Source of the DNA: Ruegeria sp. TM1040
Lineage (GTDB): Bacteria; Pseudomonadota; Alphaproteobacteria; Rhodobacterales; Rhodobacteraceae
Length of the DNA stretch: 64,000 nucleotides
Reading direction: 5' to 3'
Assembly (NCBI RefSeq): GCF_000014065.1
Contig: NC_008044.1
Coordinates: 1,511,501 to 1,575,500, forward strand
Part shown: piece by piece, positions 27,268 through 35,813 of the stretch
How positions within the stretch are numbered: position 1 is the stretch's first letter
Layout of the letters: each line of letters begins with the position of its first letter
Translations under genes and position numbers: made by a program
The notes under the pieces: model-generated
Told to the model about the DNA's origin: nothing
Database searches by the model: none
What the model saw: only the letters and a program-made list of their open reading frames with translations

Positions 27268-28692
27268 TCAGCTCTGATTGCGGCTTTCTTTGTAGGCAGA
27301 AAGCGCGCGCTCGCGGCCCTCTTTCAAACCGATAATCGGTGAAACACGCGACTGGTCGGGATGAAGCGACCACCTGCGCGGGATCGCCTCAAAGTATGCC
27401 ATCGCGGTTTCGGGCGGGTTGGCCTGGCCTTCGGGCAGCCACCGACGCGCATAGTCTCCCTTGGGGTCGAACTTCTCGAGCTGACCATCCGGGTTGAAAA
27501 TGCGAAAAAAGGGCGCCGCATCAGGACCGGAACCCGCCACCCACTGCCAGCCCATCGCGTTCGAAGCGGGATCCCAGTCGACAAGACAGTCCTCGAACCA
27601 CTGCAATCCGTATTTCCAATGGATCATCAGATGCTTGGTAAGAAAGCTTGCCACGATCATCCGAGCGCGGTTGTGCATCTTGCCGGTGACGTAGAGCTCT
27701 CGCATCGCGGCATCGACAAAATCATAGCCGGTCTGTCCCTGTTGCCAGCGCTGCAAAGCGTCGCCAGGGTCGTCCTGCCAGGGGAAACCGTCCCATTCCT
27801 CTCGCCAGTTTCGCGTCAGGATGCGTGGCGAGCGATGCATCAGGTGATAGGCAAACTCGCGCCAGACAACCTCTTTGAGGAAATGCTCCGCGCCGGGCTG
27901 GCCGTCCTGCATCGCCTGCGCGCCCAGATGCCACATCCGATGTGGGCTGATTTCCCCCCAGGCGAGATTTTCCGAAAGCTCCGAGGTGGCAGCACGGGCG
28001 GGAAAATCCCGATGGGCTTTGTAGTTCGAAACCCGTTCCGTCAGGAAATCATCCAGTTGCGCGAGGGCTGCGTCCTCTCCCACACGGCAATGTTGCGCAA
28101 CAATCGCGCCACCCCGACGCATTGCGGCATCCATGCCAAGATCCGCGAGCGCTTCACCTGACGGCCAACTCTCGGGCGCGGCCAACCGGGAGGGGGCGGC
28201 AGTCAGCTCCGCGACATCGCGCGTACGGACTGCCTTCCAGAACGGCGTATATACCCGGTACATGCCGCCGTCCTTGGTGTCGACGGTCCAAGGTTCGAAT
28301 AGCAGCCGCCCACCCGTGGATTTTGCCTTTATATCAGACGCTTTGAGTGCTTCCTTGATCTTTGCGTCACGTTTTGTGGCCGCCGGATCGTAGAGCCGCG
28401 ACCAGATCACATGTCCGGCGCCGCTCTCCGCGATGACCTCGCGCAGCACCTCGAGTGCGTCGCCACGGCGGACGATGAGACGGCTGCCTTTCTCCTCGAG
28501 CGTTTTGGCAAACCGTTCAAGCCCGAGGCCAAGGCGGAACTTTGGCGCGGCCCCGAGGGCCTCTTCTTGCGCGTCATGGATATAGAGCGGGATAATCGGT
28601 CCGCCCGCCTCCTGCGCGGCCCTGAGGGCTGGATTGTCGCGCAGGCGCAGGTCGCGCCGAATCCACCAGATCACCGGTCGGGTGTCAGCCAT
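27268..28692 (-). CDS. Deoxyribodipyrimidine photolyase (cryptochrome/photolyase class I)
   Basis: A 474-aa flavoprotein. The N-terminal antenna-binding domain starts PVIWWIRRDLRLRDNPAL (residues 5-22). The C-terminal FAD domain holds the family blocks EFAYHLMHRSPRI (about 270), YDFVDAAMRELYVTGKMHNRARMI (about 330-352) and GWQWVAGSGPDAAPFFRIFNP (about 400-420). It repairs cyclobutane pyrimidine dimers using light. A 31-bp gap separates it from the upstream aminotransferase gene. Confidence 0.95.
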   Translation of the reverse strand: MADTRPVIWWIRRDLRLRDNPALRAAQEAGGPIIPLYIHDAQEEALGAAPKFRLGLGLERFAKTLEEKGSRLIVRRGDALEVLREVIAESGAGHVIWSRLYDPAATKRDAKIKEALKASDIKAKSTGGRLLFEPWTVDTKDGGMYRVYTPFWKAVRTRDVAELTAAPSRLAAPESWPSGEALADLGMDAAMRRGGAIVAQHCRVGEDAALAQLDDFLTERVSNYKAHRDFPARAATSELSENLAWGEISPHRMWHLGAQAMQDGQPGAEHFLKEVVWREFAYHLMHRSPRILTRNWREEWDGFPWQDDPGDALQRWQQGQTGYDFVDAAMRELYVTGKMHNRARMIVASFLTKHLMIHWKYGLQWFEDCLVDWDPASNAMGWQWVAGSGPDAAPFFRIFNPDGQLEKFDPKGDYARRWLPEGQANPPETAMAYFEAIPRRWSLHPDQSRVSPIIGLKEGRERALSAYKESRNQS

Positions 28693-28722
28693 GGTCAGTT
28701 TTATCCCTTGCTCGATCAGTCT

Positions 28723-29952
28723 TTACAGGACGCGATCTAGGGCCTCGATCAGCGCTGTCACCTCCAATTGATCGGTATAGTGAGTAAAACTCAGCCGCAG
28801 CACGCCCTGCGCGGGGTCGACCCCCATTGCCCTGAGCGCACGCACTGCGTAAAAGTCGCTGCCCCCCGCCATGATCCCAAGCTCTGCCAATTGCTTGGCA
28901 ACGGGCTCTGCTGCCCGCCCAAGCGCAAGCGCGACGGTCGGGGCACGCTCTTTGGCGTTCGCGGGGCCAAGCAAGCGCACATCGTTTCGCCCCTTCACCG
29001 CATCCAGGAGCGGCTGCAACAAGGAGATCTCCTGCTCGCGCATCAGATCGTGCACAAAGGCGCCCGCCCCTGTGCCTGTGATCTCAGGTGCGTTGTGATG
29101 TTCGGCGAGCGCCTCGAAGTAGTCGACCATTCCCGCACAGGCGGCGACCTGCGCGTGATCGGGTCCGGCGGGGGTGAAGCGTTTGTAAGGAACATCCCCG
29201 TTAAAGTAGTGCGCCTGATTGGGCAAAAGCTCGGCAAGAGCGGGATTGATCACCATGATCCCTTGATGAGGGCCATAGGTTTTATAGGCGGAGAACAAAT
29301 AGATATCCGGCCCCAGTTCACCCACGTTCGGCAAACCATGCGGCGCGTAAGAGACGCCATCAACGCAGACAAAAGCCCCCGCAGCATGGGCCAGCGCAGT
29401 GATTTCCGTGACCGGATTGATCTCGCCCACCACATTGGAGCAATGGGGAAAACAGACCAGCCGCACGCTCTCGTCCAAGAGATCCTCCAGCGCGCTCGGT
29501 TCAAGATGGCCGGTGGCAGGATCGATCTGCCACTCCAGCACCTCGATGCCCTCGTCGGCCAAGCGTCGCCACGGGCCGGAGTTGGCCTCATGGTCCTGAT
29601 TGGTAACGATGATCTTCTCGCCCGGCTTCAAGAAGCCCCGGAAGGCCTGCGCCAGCACATAGGTATTCTGGGTTGTCGAAGGACCGAAGCTCAGATCCTG
29701 CGCAGAGACACCCAGCATCGCCGCCAGACGACTGCGCGCTTCATCCATCTCGGCGCCGGCTGCCTCGGAGGCGGCATAAGGCGCGTAGGGCTGGACCTTA
29801 TGCTCGGTGTAAAATCGAAACAGGCGGTCGATCACCTGCCGGCAGGTGTAAGAGCCGCCTGCATTCTCAAAGAAGGCCTGACCCTGCAAAGAGGGCTGTT
29901 CAAATGCCGGAAATTGTTTGCGGACAAATTCGATATCCATGGCGCGTTTCAT
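28723..29952 (-). CDS. Class V aminotransferase, cysteine desulfurase-like
   Basis: A 409-aa PLP enzyme of fold type I. The PLP lysine is in YLFSAYKTYGPHQGIMV (about residue 225), preceded by the VCVDGVSYAPHG block whose Asp contacts the pyridine nitrogen. The family is called cysteine desulfurase-like, but the flexible loop with the catalytic Cys of IscS/SufS is not seen at the usual C-terminal position, so lyase or aminotransferase chemistry on another amino acid is possible. I start at 29952 because AAAGGGAGC directly precedes that ATG. It is 31 bp upstream of the photolyase gene. Confidence 0.83.
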   Translation of the reverse strand: MKRAMDIEFVRKQFPAFEQPSLQGQAFFENAGGSYTCRQVIDRLFRFYTEHKVQPYAPYAASEAAGAEMDEARSRLAAMLGVSAQDLSFGPSTTQNTYVLAQAFRGFLKPGEKIIVTNQDHEANSGPWRRLADEGIEVLEWQIDPATGHLEPSALEDLLDESVRLVCFPHCSNVVGEINPVTEITALAHAAGAFVCVDGVSYAPHGLPNVGELGPDIYLFSAYKTYGPHQGIMVINPALAELLPNQAHYFNGDVPYKRFTPAGPDHAQVAACAGMVDYFEALAEHHNAPEITGTGAGAFVHDLMREQEISLLQPLLDAVKGRNDVRLLGPANAKERAPTVALALGRAAEPVAKQLAELGIMAGGSDFYAVRALRAMGVDPAQGVLRLSFTHYTDQLEVTALIEALDRVL

Positions 29953-30060
29953 GCTCCCTTTGCAGCCTTGGCAAAGACAGTGCAATTCCAAGCGCCAAGA
30001 TCAAGCCCGGAAACGCTCTGGCGCGACTTCGCGCCGCGCCAGAACTCGGATGTCATGGTC

Positions 30061-31056
30061 TCAGGCGTTGACGTCGACGACGACGCGCCCCTTCACCTGC
30101 CCGGCCAGAATATCGGCGCCGAGTTTTGGCAGGTCGGTCAGTGATGCGGGCTGGATCATGGCGTCGAGCTTTTCGAGCGGCAGATCGCTGGCAATTCGCT
30201 GCCAAGCGCGCTGGCGGTTCTCAAAGGGCTGCATCACGGAATCGATGCCGAGGAGGTTCACACCACGCAGAAGGAAGGGAATCACAGTGGCCGGCAGAGC
30301 CGCACCGCCCGCAAGCCCCACGGCCGCAACCGAGGCACCGTATTTCATCTGCCCGAGCACGCGCGCCAGCATATCCCCCCCGACCGCGTCGACACAGCCT
30401 GCCCAGGTCTCGCTTTCGAGCGGGCGTTTTACGGTCTCGTTCAGATCCTCGCGGGGCACGATCTGGGTTGCGCCGAGGCTCTGGAGGTAGTCGGCTGTCT
30501 CGGGACGCCCGGTAACGGCAGCCACCTCGTAACCGAGGTTGGCGAGGATCGCCGTCGCCACGGAGCCAACGCCCCCGGCCGCGCCTGTGACCAGAACCGG
30601 TCCCGTTCCGGGTTTCAGCCCGTGATCCTCCAGCGCCATCACCGCCAGCATCGCAGTAAAGCCTGCAGTGCCCACGGCCATCGCCTGACGGGGCGTGATC
30701 CCTTCGGGCAGCGGCACCAGCCAATCCGCCTTGACACGGGCCTTTTGTGCATAGCCGCCCCAATGGGCTTCGCCCACGCGCCAGCCGGTCAGGACCACCT
30801 TATCGCCCGGGGCGTAGCGCTCATCAGAGGAGCTCTCGACGGTGCCGGCAAAATCGATCCCCGGCACATGCGGATAATTGCGCACCAATCCGCCGCCCTT
30901 GGGGCTGAGACACAGGCCATCCTTGTAGTTCACGGTGGAATAGTAGACGGCGACCGTGACCTCTCCTTCCGGCAGATCCTCAAGGGTCAGATCCTGAATT
31001 TCAGCAGCGGCTTTGCCGCTCTCGCTGTCTTGCGTCATAACAAGGGCTTTGAACAT
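30061..31056 (-). CDS. acuI: Acryloyl-CoA reductase (NADPH)
   Basis: A 331-aa zinc-independent MDR oxidoreductase of the YhdH/AcuI group. The GroES-like domain begins MFKALVMTQDSES and contains YSTVNYKDGLCLSPKGGGLVRNYPHVPGIDFAGTV; the Rossmann NADPH site is VTGAAGGVGSVA (about residues 150-161). AcuI reduces toxic acryloyl-CoA, formed during DMSP catabolism, to propionyl-CoA. Its start lies 14 bp after the dmdA stop, the standard dmdA-acuI order of roseobacters. The frame runs further upstream into the dmdA end, but the ATG at 31056 has GGGAGA before it and gives the normal N-terminus. Confidence 0.95.
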   Translation of the reverse strand: MFKALVMTQDSESGKAAAEIQDLTLEDLPEGEVTVAVYYSTVNYKDGLCLSPKGGGLVRNYPHVPGIDFAGTVESSSDERYAPGDKVVLTGWRVGEAHWGGYAQKARVKADWLVPLPEGITPRQAMAVGTAGFTAMLAVMALEDHGLKPGTGPVLVTGAAGGVGSVATAILANLGYEVAAVTGRPETADYLQSLGATQIVPREDLNETVKRPLESETWAGCVDAVGGDMLARVLGQMKYGASVAAVGLAGGAALPATVIPFLLRGVNLLGIDSVMQPFENRQRAWQRIASDLPLEKLDAMIQPASLTDLPKLGADILAGQVKGRVVVDVNA

Positions 31057-31070
31057 GTTGATCTCTCCCA

Positions 31071-32186
31071 TTAATTCCAGAAATTTTCGCGCACCAGAGC
31101 AGTACGCATTCCATCCGGTGTCTCCACCTCTAGCTGCGTCCCCGCATCCCAATGCGTCATCTTGACCATGCCGATCGCAACATTCGTGGCATGATCCGGC
31201 GACCAGGTGGCCGAGGAGACCCGACCGACACGACGCCCATTTGCAACGAGCGGCCAGAATTGATCACAGGGCGGCACCGCTTCGCCGGAAATCTCGATCG
31301 GGCGGATCTGCTGCACCGGGCCTTCCTTGGCCACCCGCAGCAGCGCATCACGCCCGATACACCCAATGGCCGTGTGGGTGTTACAGAACCGCCCAAGGCC
31401 GCATTCGTGCGGTGTGTTGTCGTCGGTCATATCATTGCCGTAGCTCAGAAGACCGCTCTCGATCCGCTCAATGAGGTTGGGACAGCCCGCACGCACCTCG
31501 AGATCTGCGCCAGCCTCAAACAGACGGTTCCAGAGCGGCATGCCAAGATCGCCGCCTTCGACGTAGATCTCGAACCCACCCTGCTTTGAGTAGCCCGACC
31601 TTGCCACCACCAGATCGCGTCCTTCGAACTGGTAGACGCCAAAGCGGAAAAACCGGATCGCGCGCACAGTCTCGCCGAAGACACGCGCCATCAAGTCCTC
31701 TGCCTTGGGGCCCTGCACCGCAAGCGGCGAAACATCCGGTTCATCCACCAGCACATCAAGGCGCCAGCCGTTTGCGATCCCCTTGACCCAGTACAACAGA
31801 TCACTGTCCGCAATGGAGATCCACCAACGATCCTCTGCGAGCTTTACGGCTACGGGATCATTGAGCATCCCGCCGGTCTCATCGACGATGGGGACATAGT
31901 AACATTGACCGGGCATCATGCCACGCAGATCGCGCGGGGTCAGCATCTGCATCAGGCGTCCGGCGTCGGGGCCGCGCAGTTCCACCTGGCGTTCGCAGGC
32001 GACGTCCCAGACTTGCACATGACGCTTGAGGTGGTGGTAGTCGGCTTCGACACTCTCAAACACCGTGGGCAGCAGCATGTGATTGTAGACGGTGTAGCCT
32101 TTGACTCCAGCGGCTTCGACGCCCTCCGAAAAAGGGGTTCGACGCAGGCGCCGAGAGAGGGAAATGGCAGGTTTCAGAACGGTCAT
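31071..32186 (-). CDS. dmdA: Dimethylsulfoniopropionate demethylase
   Basis: A 371-aa GcvT-fold enzyme that transfers a methyl group from DMSP to tetrahydrofolate, giving methylmercaptopropionate and 5-methyl-THF. The N-terminal TPFSEGVEAAGVKGYTVYN and VWDVACERQVELRGPDA segments, the GGMLNDPVAVKL block and the YGNDMTDDNTPHECGLGRF segment are DmdA-like; plain GcvT proteins differ there and are part of glycine-cleavage operons. Placement directly before acuI and next to a FadR-type GntR regulator confirms the call. An AAAGGG site sets the start at 32186. It ends 14 bp before acuI. The genes before it in the operon encode DUF1326 and DUF2182. Confidence 0.95.
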   Translation of the reverse strand: MTVLKPAISLSRRLRRTPFSEGVEAAGVKGYTVYNHMLLPTVFESVEADYHHLKRHVQVWDVACERQVELRGPDAGRLMQMLTPRDLRGMMPGQCYYVPIVDETGGMLNDPVAVKLAEDRWWISIADSDLLYWVKGIANGWRLDVLVDEPDVSPLAVQGPKAEDLMARVFGETVRAIRFFRFGVYQFEGRDLVVARSGYSKQGGFEIYVEGGDLGMPLWNRLFEAGADLEVRAGCPNLIERIESGLLSYGNDMTDDNTPHECGLGRFCNTHTAIGCIGRDALLRVAKEGPVQQIRPIEISGEAVPPCDQFWPLVANGRRVGRVSSATWSPDHATNVAIGMVKMTHWDAGTQLEVETPDGMRTALVRENFWN

Positions 32187-32267
32187 GGCAAACCCTTTCA
32201 TACCATGAGTTGAGGGCGAGCGGCGCATCACGACGCGACCGCCGCTCGGTCACGTAGGTGCTGCGCG

Positions 32268-32942
32268 TCAGCGCGGCCCCTTCCAATCGATCTGGCAGAT
32301 CTCGGCAGAGCGGCCGTCAAAATCCCAGACACGACCAAAGGCGCGCACACGCCCCTTGGTGGCGGTTGCAACGGTGATATCGGGGCCCATCCAATACTCG
32401 GTATTGGTCACCACGATGTCCTGGTCGCTGTCGGCACCACCTACCGGAACCACTTCGCCGTGGATCTGCTTGCCCACGATCAGACGCCGGGTCTTACCCT
32501 CAGTCTCAAACAGCACCGGTGCGCGTTCGGCGCCGAGGAATTCGCTGACGAGCACTTTGAAGAGACCGGTGGTACCTCTTGCTTTTCCAGAGAAAACATC
32601 GATCAGCCCCTCATAGGCCGCGTCGCTGGCGCGTTCGTCGATATAGGCGGCGGCCTTCCAGTTGCCGCGCGCCATGAGACCCGGAATCTCCAGCACAAGC
32701 CCGACATTCAATCCCGAAAGGTCTGCATCGCCGTAATGGCCTTCGTCGATGCGTACGCCAGCCCAGGCCTGGCAGTAGCCCTCGGTCGGCGGGTGCTTGC
32801 CCAGCGACACGACGCAGGGGCAGAACACGGTGCAGTTGCAGTTCAGGATCAACTCGCCCTTGATCGCCCAAGGAATTGTTCCAACCGCGCTCTGATCGCG
32901 CGGCGCGACCTCTGTCTCAGACTTGATGCTGTCATTTGTCAT
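32268..32942 (-). CDS. DUF1326 domain protein
   Basis: A 224-aa protein, one DUF1326 domain. The hallmark is the cysteine cluster NCNCTVFCPCVVSLGKHPPTEG (four Cys within residues about 32-40) near the N-terminus after AIKGELIL; the rest is beta-rich with no signal peptide. The CxCxxxCxC pattern suggests a metal-binding site, perhaps copper, iron or zinc. The family's function is not established to my knowledge. It starts 18 bp after the DUF2182 gene, a pairing seen in many genomes, and is followed 81 bp later by dmdA, so it is probably co-expressed with DMSP demethylation. Confidence 0.85.
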   Translation of the reverse strand: MTNDSIKSETEVAPRDQSAVGTIPWAIKGELILNCNCTVFCPCVVSLGKHPPTEGYCQAWAGVRIDEGHYGDADLSGLNVGLVLEIPGLMARGNWKAAAYIDERASDAAYEGLIDVFSGKARGTTGLFKVLVSEFLGAERAPVLFETEGKTRRLIVGKQIHGEVVPVGGADSDQDIVVTNTEYWMGPDITVATATKGRVRAFGRVWDFDGRSAEICQIDWKGPR

Positions 32943-32960
32943 GTGAATTCTCCTCCAAAT

Positions 32961-33734
32961 TCAGATAGATGTCATCAGAACCCAAAGACCGCTTGCGCAG
33001 AGGATCACGCCCATTGGGCGGGTCAACCAGCGCCCGATTTCGGGCAATTTTTCCAAAACCATAAAAACCGTCGCCAGCGCCATAAATGCGAGGTTCATCA
33101 CCCCGCCGACAAAGGCCAGCAGCATCAGCGCCCAGCAACAGCCCAAACAGACCGCGCCCAGACGCAGGCCATTGCGCCAAGGCCCTTCGTCCCAGTGCTG
33201 CATGAAGAACACCAGCGGTCGACGGCACTTGGACAGGCAGGAGTCCTTTAGTGGTGTGAACTGATAGGCGCCCGCAATCAGCAGCAAAGCGCCAGACAAA
33301 AGCCCCGAGCGACTATCGCCAAACACGGTGATGAGATCCGCGCGAACCAGCCCCAATTGCAGCGCCGCCGCAAGCACCGAAAAACCGATCCAGACCGTCA
33401 GATAGCCAAACACCAGATCACCAAAACGAGTGTTCTCACCGGTTTGGCTCAGATCGTCATAGGTGGCAAAAGCCGGAAGCGCGGTGGGGGCCATCATCGC
33501 GGCCGACATCAGACCCCACATCAGGACCATCTTGCCCGCACCGGCTGCATCCGCGGTCATTGTACAGAGTGCCAGCCAGAAATCCGCCCCGTAGACCTGC
33601 CCCGCTGCACGCAGATCCGCAGGCACCGACATGGCAAAGAGCCCAGCCCAGGCCAGAAGAATACCAGCAAAGAGCAAGAGCCAATGCAGGCCGCTCATCT
33701 GGCGAATACTCTGTGTCAGGCGTGCTTTCAGCAT
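32961..33734 (-). CDS. DUF2182 integral membrane protein
   Basis: A 257-aa inner-membrane protein with about seven hydrophobic segments. The DUF2182 marks are visible: WGLMSAAMMAPTALP (about residues 73-87), YQFTPLKDSCLSKCRRPL (about 158-175) and LGCCWALMLLAF (about 198). The conserved Met pairs and Cys residues in membrane or membrane-edge positions are consistent with metal transport or binding, as the family has been loosely described. First gene of the leftward DMSP operon and partner of the DUF1326 protein. Its promoter lies in the 125 bp shared with the divergent GntR gene. Confidence 0.85.
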   Translation of the reverse strand: MLKARLTQSIRQMSGLHWLLLFAGILLAWAGLFAMSVPADLRAAGQVYGADFWLALCTMTADAAGAGKMVLMWGLMSAAMMAPTALPAFATYDDLSQTGENTRFGDLVFGYLTVWIGFSVLAAALQLGLVRADLITVFGDSRSGLLSGALLLIAGAYQFTPLKDSCLSKCRRPLVFFMQHWDEGPWRNGLRLGAVCLGCCWALMLLAFVGGVMNLAFMALATVFMVLEKLPEIGRWLTRPMGVILCASGLWVLMTSI

Positions 33735-33790
33735 GGCGTTTGCGATGACCTCCCCGTCTCGCTGCGACTCATTCCCTCTTGTGAATCAAA

Positions 33791-33814
33791 TGTCAGACTT
33801 TTAAATGTCTGACA
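33791..33814. promoter_or_regulatory. Double TGTC-N-GAC operator between the GntR gene and the DMSP operon
   Basis: A perfect 8-8-8 inverted repeat: TGTCAGAC (33791-33798), TTTTAAAT, GTCTGACA (33807-33814). Each arm with its flank is also a short near-palindrome, TGTCAGACT and TGTCTGACA, which is the shape of FadR/LldR-type GntR sites. It lies 45-68 bp before the regulator's GTG start and 57-80 bp before the DUF2182 start, well placed for control of both. Confidence 0.7.
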
Positions 33815-33858
33815 AATGAAAATTTTCACCCCCCAATCTGACGTGAGGGCACATACTC

Positions 33859-34590
33859 GTGAAGATCGATCCCAAAAGCAGCGCTGATCTCTCCGCTCAG
33901 ATTGCCACTGCAATCCGCGACGCCATCATCTCTGGCGCACTGATTGTCGACGAACGCCTGCCCTCGGAGGCCGAACTGGCCGAGCAGTTCCAGGTTTCCC
34001 GCGCCACCGTGCGCGAAGGGTTGAAGAGGCTCGCAGCGCAATCGCTGATCCGCACACAACGCGGCGCGTCTGGCGGGGCTTTTGTGAATCGGCTGAGTTT
34101 TGAGGATGCTTACAGCCAGCAGATCACCACCTCGACCCTTCTGCTCAGCATGAATGCGGTGAGTTTCGATACGGCCTGCGAAGCGCGCTATGCGCTGGAG
34201 CGGGCCTGCGCGCCGCTTTCTGCAGAGCGTCGCACCGCCGACCAGCTGGCCACCATGCGCGCCGAGATCTTTCGACAGGGTCAGCCCGGCCTCACGGATG
34301 AGGCCTTTTGCGCGTCTGACGTGGCCTTTCACCGCGCTCTGGTGGATGGCGCGCATAATCCGGTCCTGTCCTACCAGCTTGCCGGTGCCGTCGAGGCGAT
34401 GCAGCCCCTCATGAACATGATCACCTTCACCGCAAGAGACCGCGCCACCATTCTTGCGCTGCACACCACCGTCGCCGATGCCATCGAAGCCGGCAAGGGA
34501 GACGCGGCAGTCGCGGGTCTCAGCGCATTAGAGGAGGAAACGCGCAACCTCGCCGCCGATGTCTTTGCCCGCCGCGCGACAAAACGCTGA
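33859..34590 (+). CDS. FadR-subfamily GntR transcriptional regulator
   Basis: A 243-aa regulator starting with GTG. The winged helix covers about residues 8-78 (LPSEAELAEQFQVSRATVREGLKRLAAQSLIRTQRGASGG), and the all-helical FCD ligand-binding domain spans about 98-225, with the likely metal ligands in DVAFHRALVDGAHN and in ILALHTTVADAI. Divergently transcribed from DUF2182-DUF1326-dmdA-acuI across a double operator, it is most likely the local repressor, relieved by a DMSP-derived acid or CoA thioester. A GntR gene next to dmdA is also known from Ruegeria pomeroyi. The ligand is inferred. Confidence 0.9.
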   Translation: MKIDPKSSADLSAQIATAIRDAIISGALIVDERLPSEAELAEQFQVSRATVREGLKRLAAQSLIRTQRGASGGAFVNRLSFEDAYSQQITTSTLLLSMNAVSFDTACEARYALERACAPLSAERRTADQLATMRAEIFRQGQPGLTDEAFCASDVAFHRALVDGAHNPVLSYQLAGAVEAMQPLMNMITFTARDRATILALHTTVADAIEAGKGDAAVAGLSALEEETRNLAADVFARRATKR

Positions 34591-34689
34591 CCCTCTTCAT
34601 CTTCTTTCAAATATCCCCGCCGGAGGCAACGCGCGTCAGCACGTCAATTCTCCCCTTTAACTCCCCTCCAAACCACCCTATATTTGGAG

Positions 34690-35075
34690 TGTTCCTTCGG
34701 GAACTATGGACATAAACGCGCTCGTAATAAGCGGATCGGACCCGGGGGCGGTACCCGGCGGCTCCACCAAATCACTTCCGGCTTTCTCCTTCGTTTGGGG
34801 AGTTTATTCGGAACCGGGGGGCCGAAATAGGATCGACGGACGTCTAAAGGGGTTAGCTTTGTCTCGGCTGTCTGCCACCGTTACCGGCGAAAACAGTACA
34901 ATTGCAAACGACAATCGTGCTCCGGTTGCTCTGGCTGCGTAAGCAGTTCGAGTCGAACCGACTTTAAGTCCTAGCGCCTAGCCGCGTTAGGCGGGGTTCG
35001 CAGGTACCTGGCAACAGAAACCTGCACTCCTCTCCTTGAGCCTCCGTTCTCCCATTTCCGAAGACACCCCCGCGC
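34690..35075 (+). ncRNA. ssrA: Two-piece (circularly permuted) tmRNA
   Basis: The acceptor piece comes first: a T stem CCGGG/CCCGG with loop GGCGGTA (about 34743-34758), then CGGCTCCACCA ending at 34769. After a spacer of about 48 bases the coding piece begins near 34818 with GGGGCCG, which pairs exactly over 7 bp with CGGCTCC to rebuild the acceptor stem; GGATCGACGG follows. The tag frame at 34904-34942 reads ANDNRAPVALAA and stop. Downstream pairing such as GCAGGT...ACCTGC belongs to the pseudoknot region. This permuted layout is the alphaproteobacterial norm. A possible -10 box, TATATT, is at 34679. The 5' and 3' ends are estimates. It rescues stalled ribosomes. Confidence 0.93.
34904..34942 (+). 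other. tmRNA tag reading frame
   Basis: Twelve codons and TAA inside the tmRNA coding piece, giving ANDNRAPVALAA. The hydrophobic A-L-A-A end is the ClpX/ClpP recognition signal; the first residues are the SspB-contact region in relatives. It is not an independent gene. Confidence 0.93.
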
Positions 35076-35268
35076 AATAGCCTCTGCACAGGGGCCATCG
35101 GTGGCGTCTGCGCCCCGATCTCCATAAAGTTTGACAGGAAATTCTCGACACCGCACCGCTATTTAACGGTAGGGTTGCGAAGTTACGGCGTTATGGCTCT
35201 CGACATTATGTGTAACTTCACTTAGGCGGCGCCTTTGGTAACTGTTAAGATGATGAAGCTTCTCTGAG

Positions 35269-35703
35269 ATGAAAAACAGCGCCCTGCTGAAATACTGGTT
35301 CGAAGAAGTCTGGAACAAAGACAACCTCTCCGTCATCGACGAGCTTCTGGACCCGGATGTAACCTTCAATGGCGCGCTCGACGGCGTAGCAGCCCCCGGT
35401 GTGGACTACAAGGAAGTGGTCGGCGCGCTCAAGGCGCGGCTGGATCAGCCTTATGTGACCATCACCCACAGCATGGATGATGGCGATCTGGCGATGGTGC
35501 GCGTACAGGTACGTGCCCACGATCTGACCCGGACGCGCGAATTGGATTTCACCGGTCAGATGTGTGTCCGCGTGCGCGATGGCCGCTTTGTCGAGTTCTA
35601 TTCGAACTTTGACTACTTGCGGATGTTCGAGCAGCTCGGCCAATTGCCCAGCGACGCCCTGCCGGTCTGCCTGACCGGAGAGAAGCTGACCTGGGTCGAA
35701 TAA
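35269..35703 (+). CDS. NTF2/SnoaL-like protein
   Basis: A 144-aa cytoplasmic protein with the NTF2-like cone fold: N-terminal helices (LLKYWFEEVWNKDNLSVIDELL), then VTFNGALDGVA and a series of strands ending with RVRDGRFVEFYSNFDYLRMFEQLG. This SnoaL/ester-cyclase-like pattern is used by many small enzymes and stress proteins, so the reaction is open. It stands alone after the tmRNA. A weak hairpin at 35721-35746 follows. Confidence 0.75.
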   Translation: MKNSALLKYWFEEVWNKDNLSVIDELLDPDVTFNGALDGVAAPGVDYKEVVGALKARLDQPYVTITHSMDDGDLAMVRVQVRAHDLTRTRELDFTGQMCVRVRDGRFVEFYSNFDYLRMFEQLGQLPSDALPVCLTGEKLTWVE

Positions 35704-35813
35704 TCCAGACCAGATGACGGCCCATCCCGCCTGCTCGGCGGGTGGGCAAGGCTCTGGCTATCCTGTCAGGCTTTGATAGAAGGGGCGCAGGTGTAATCAA
35801 CCGGGCCGCCCTG

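Noticed and set aside
34706-34942. A 78-codon protein gene ending in ANDNRAPVALAA
   Set aside because: The end of the frame is the tmRNA tag; the rest runs through the structured acceptor and coding pieces, so it is not a protein gene.
35721-35746. Hairpin after the NTF2-like gene as a clear terminator
   Set aside because: The stem is broken by a bulge and there is no T-run, so it was not listed as a feature.
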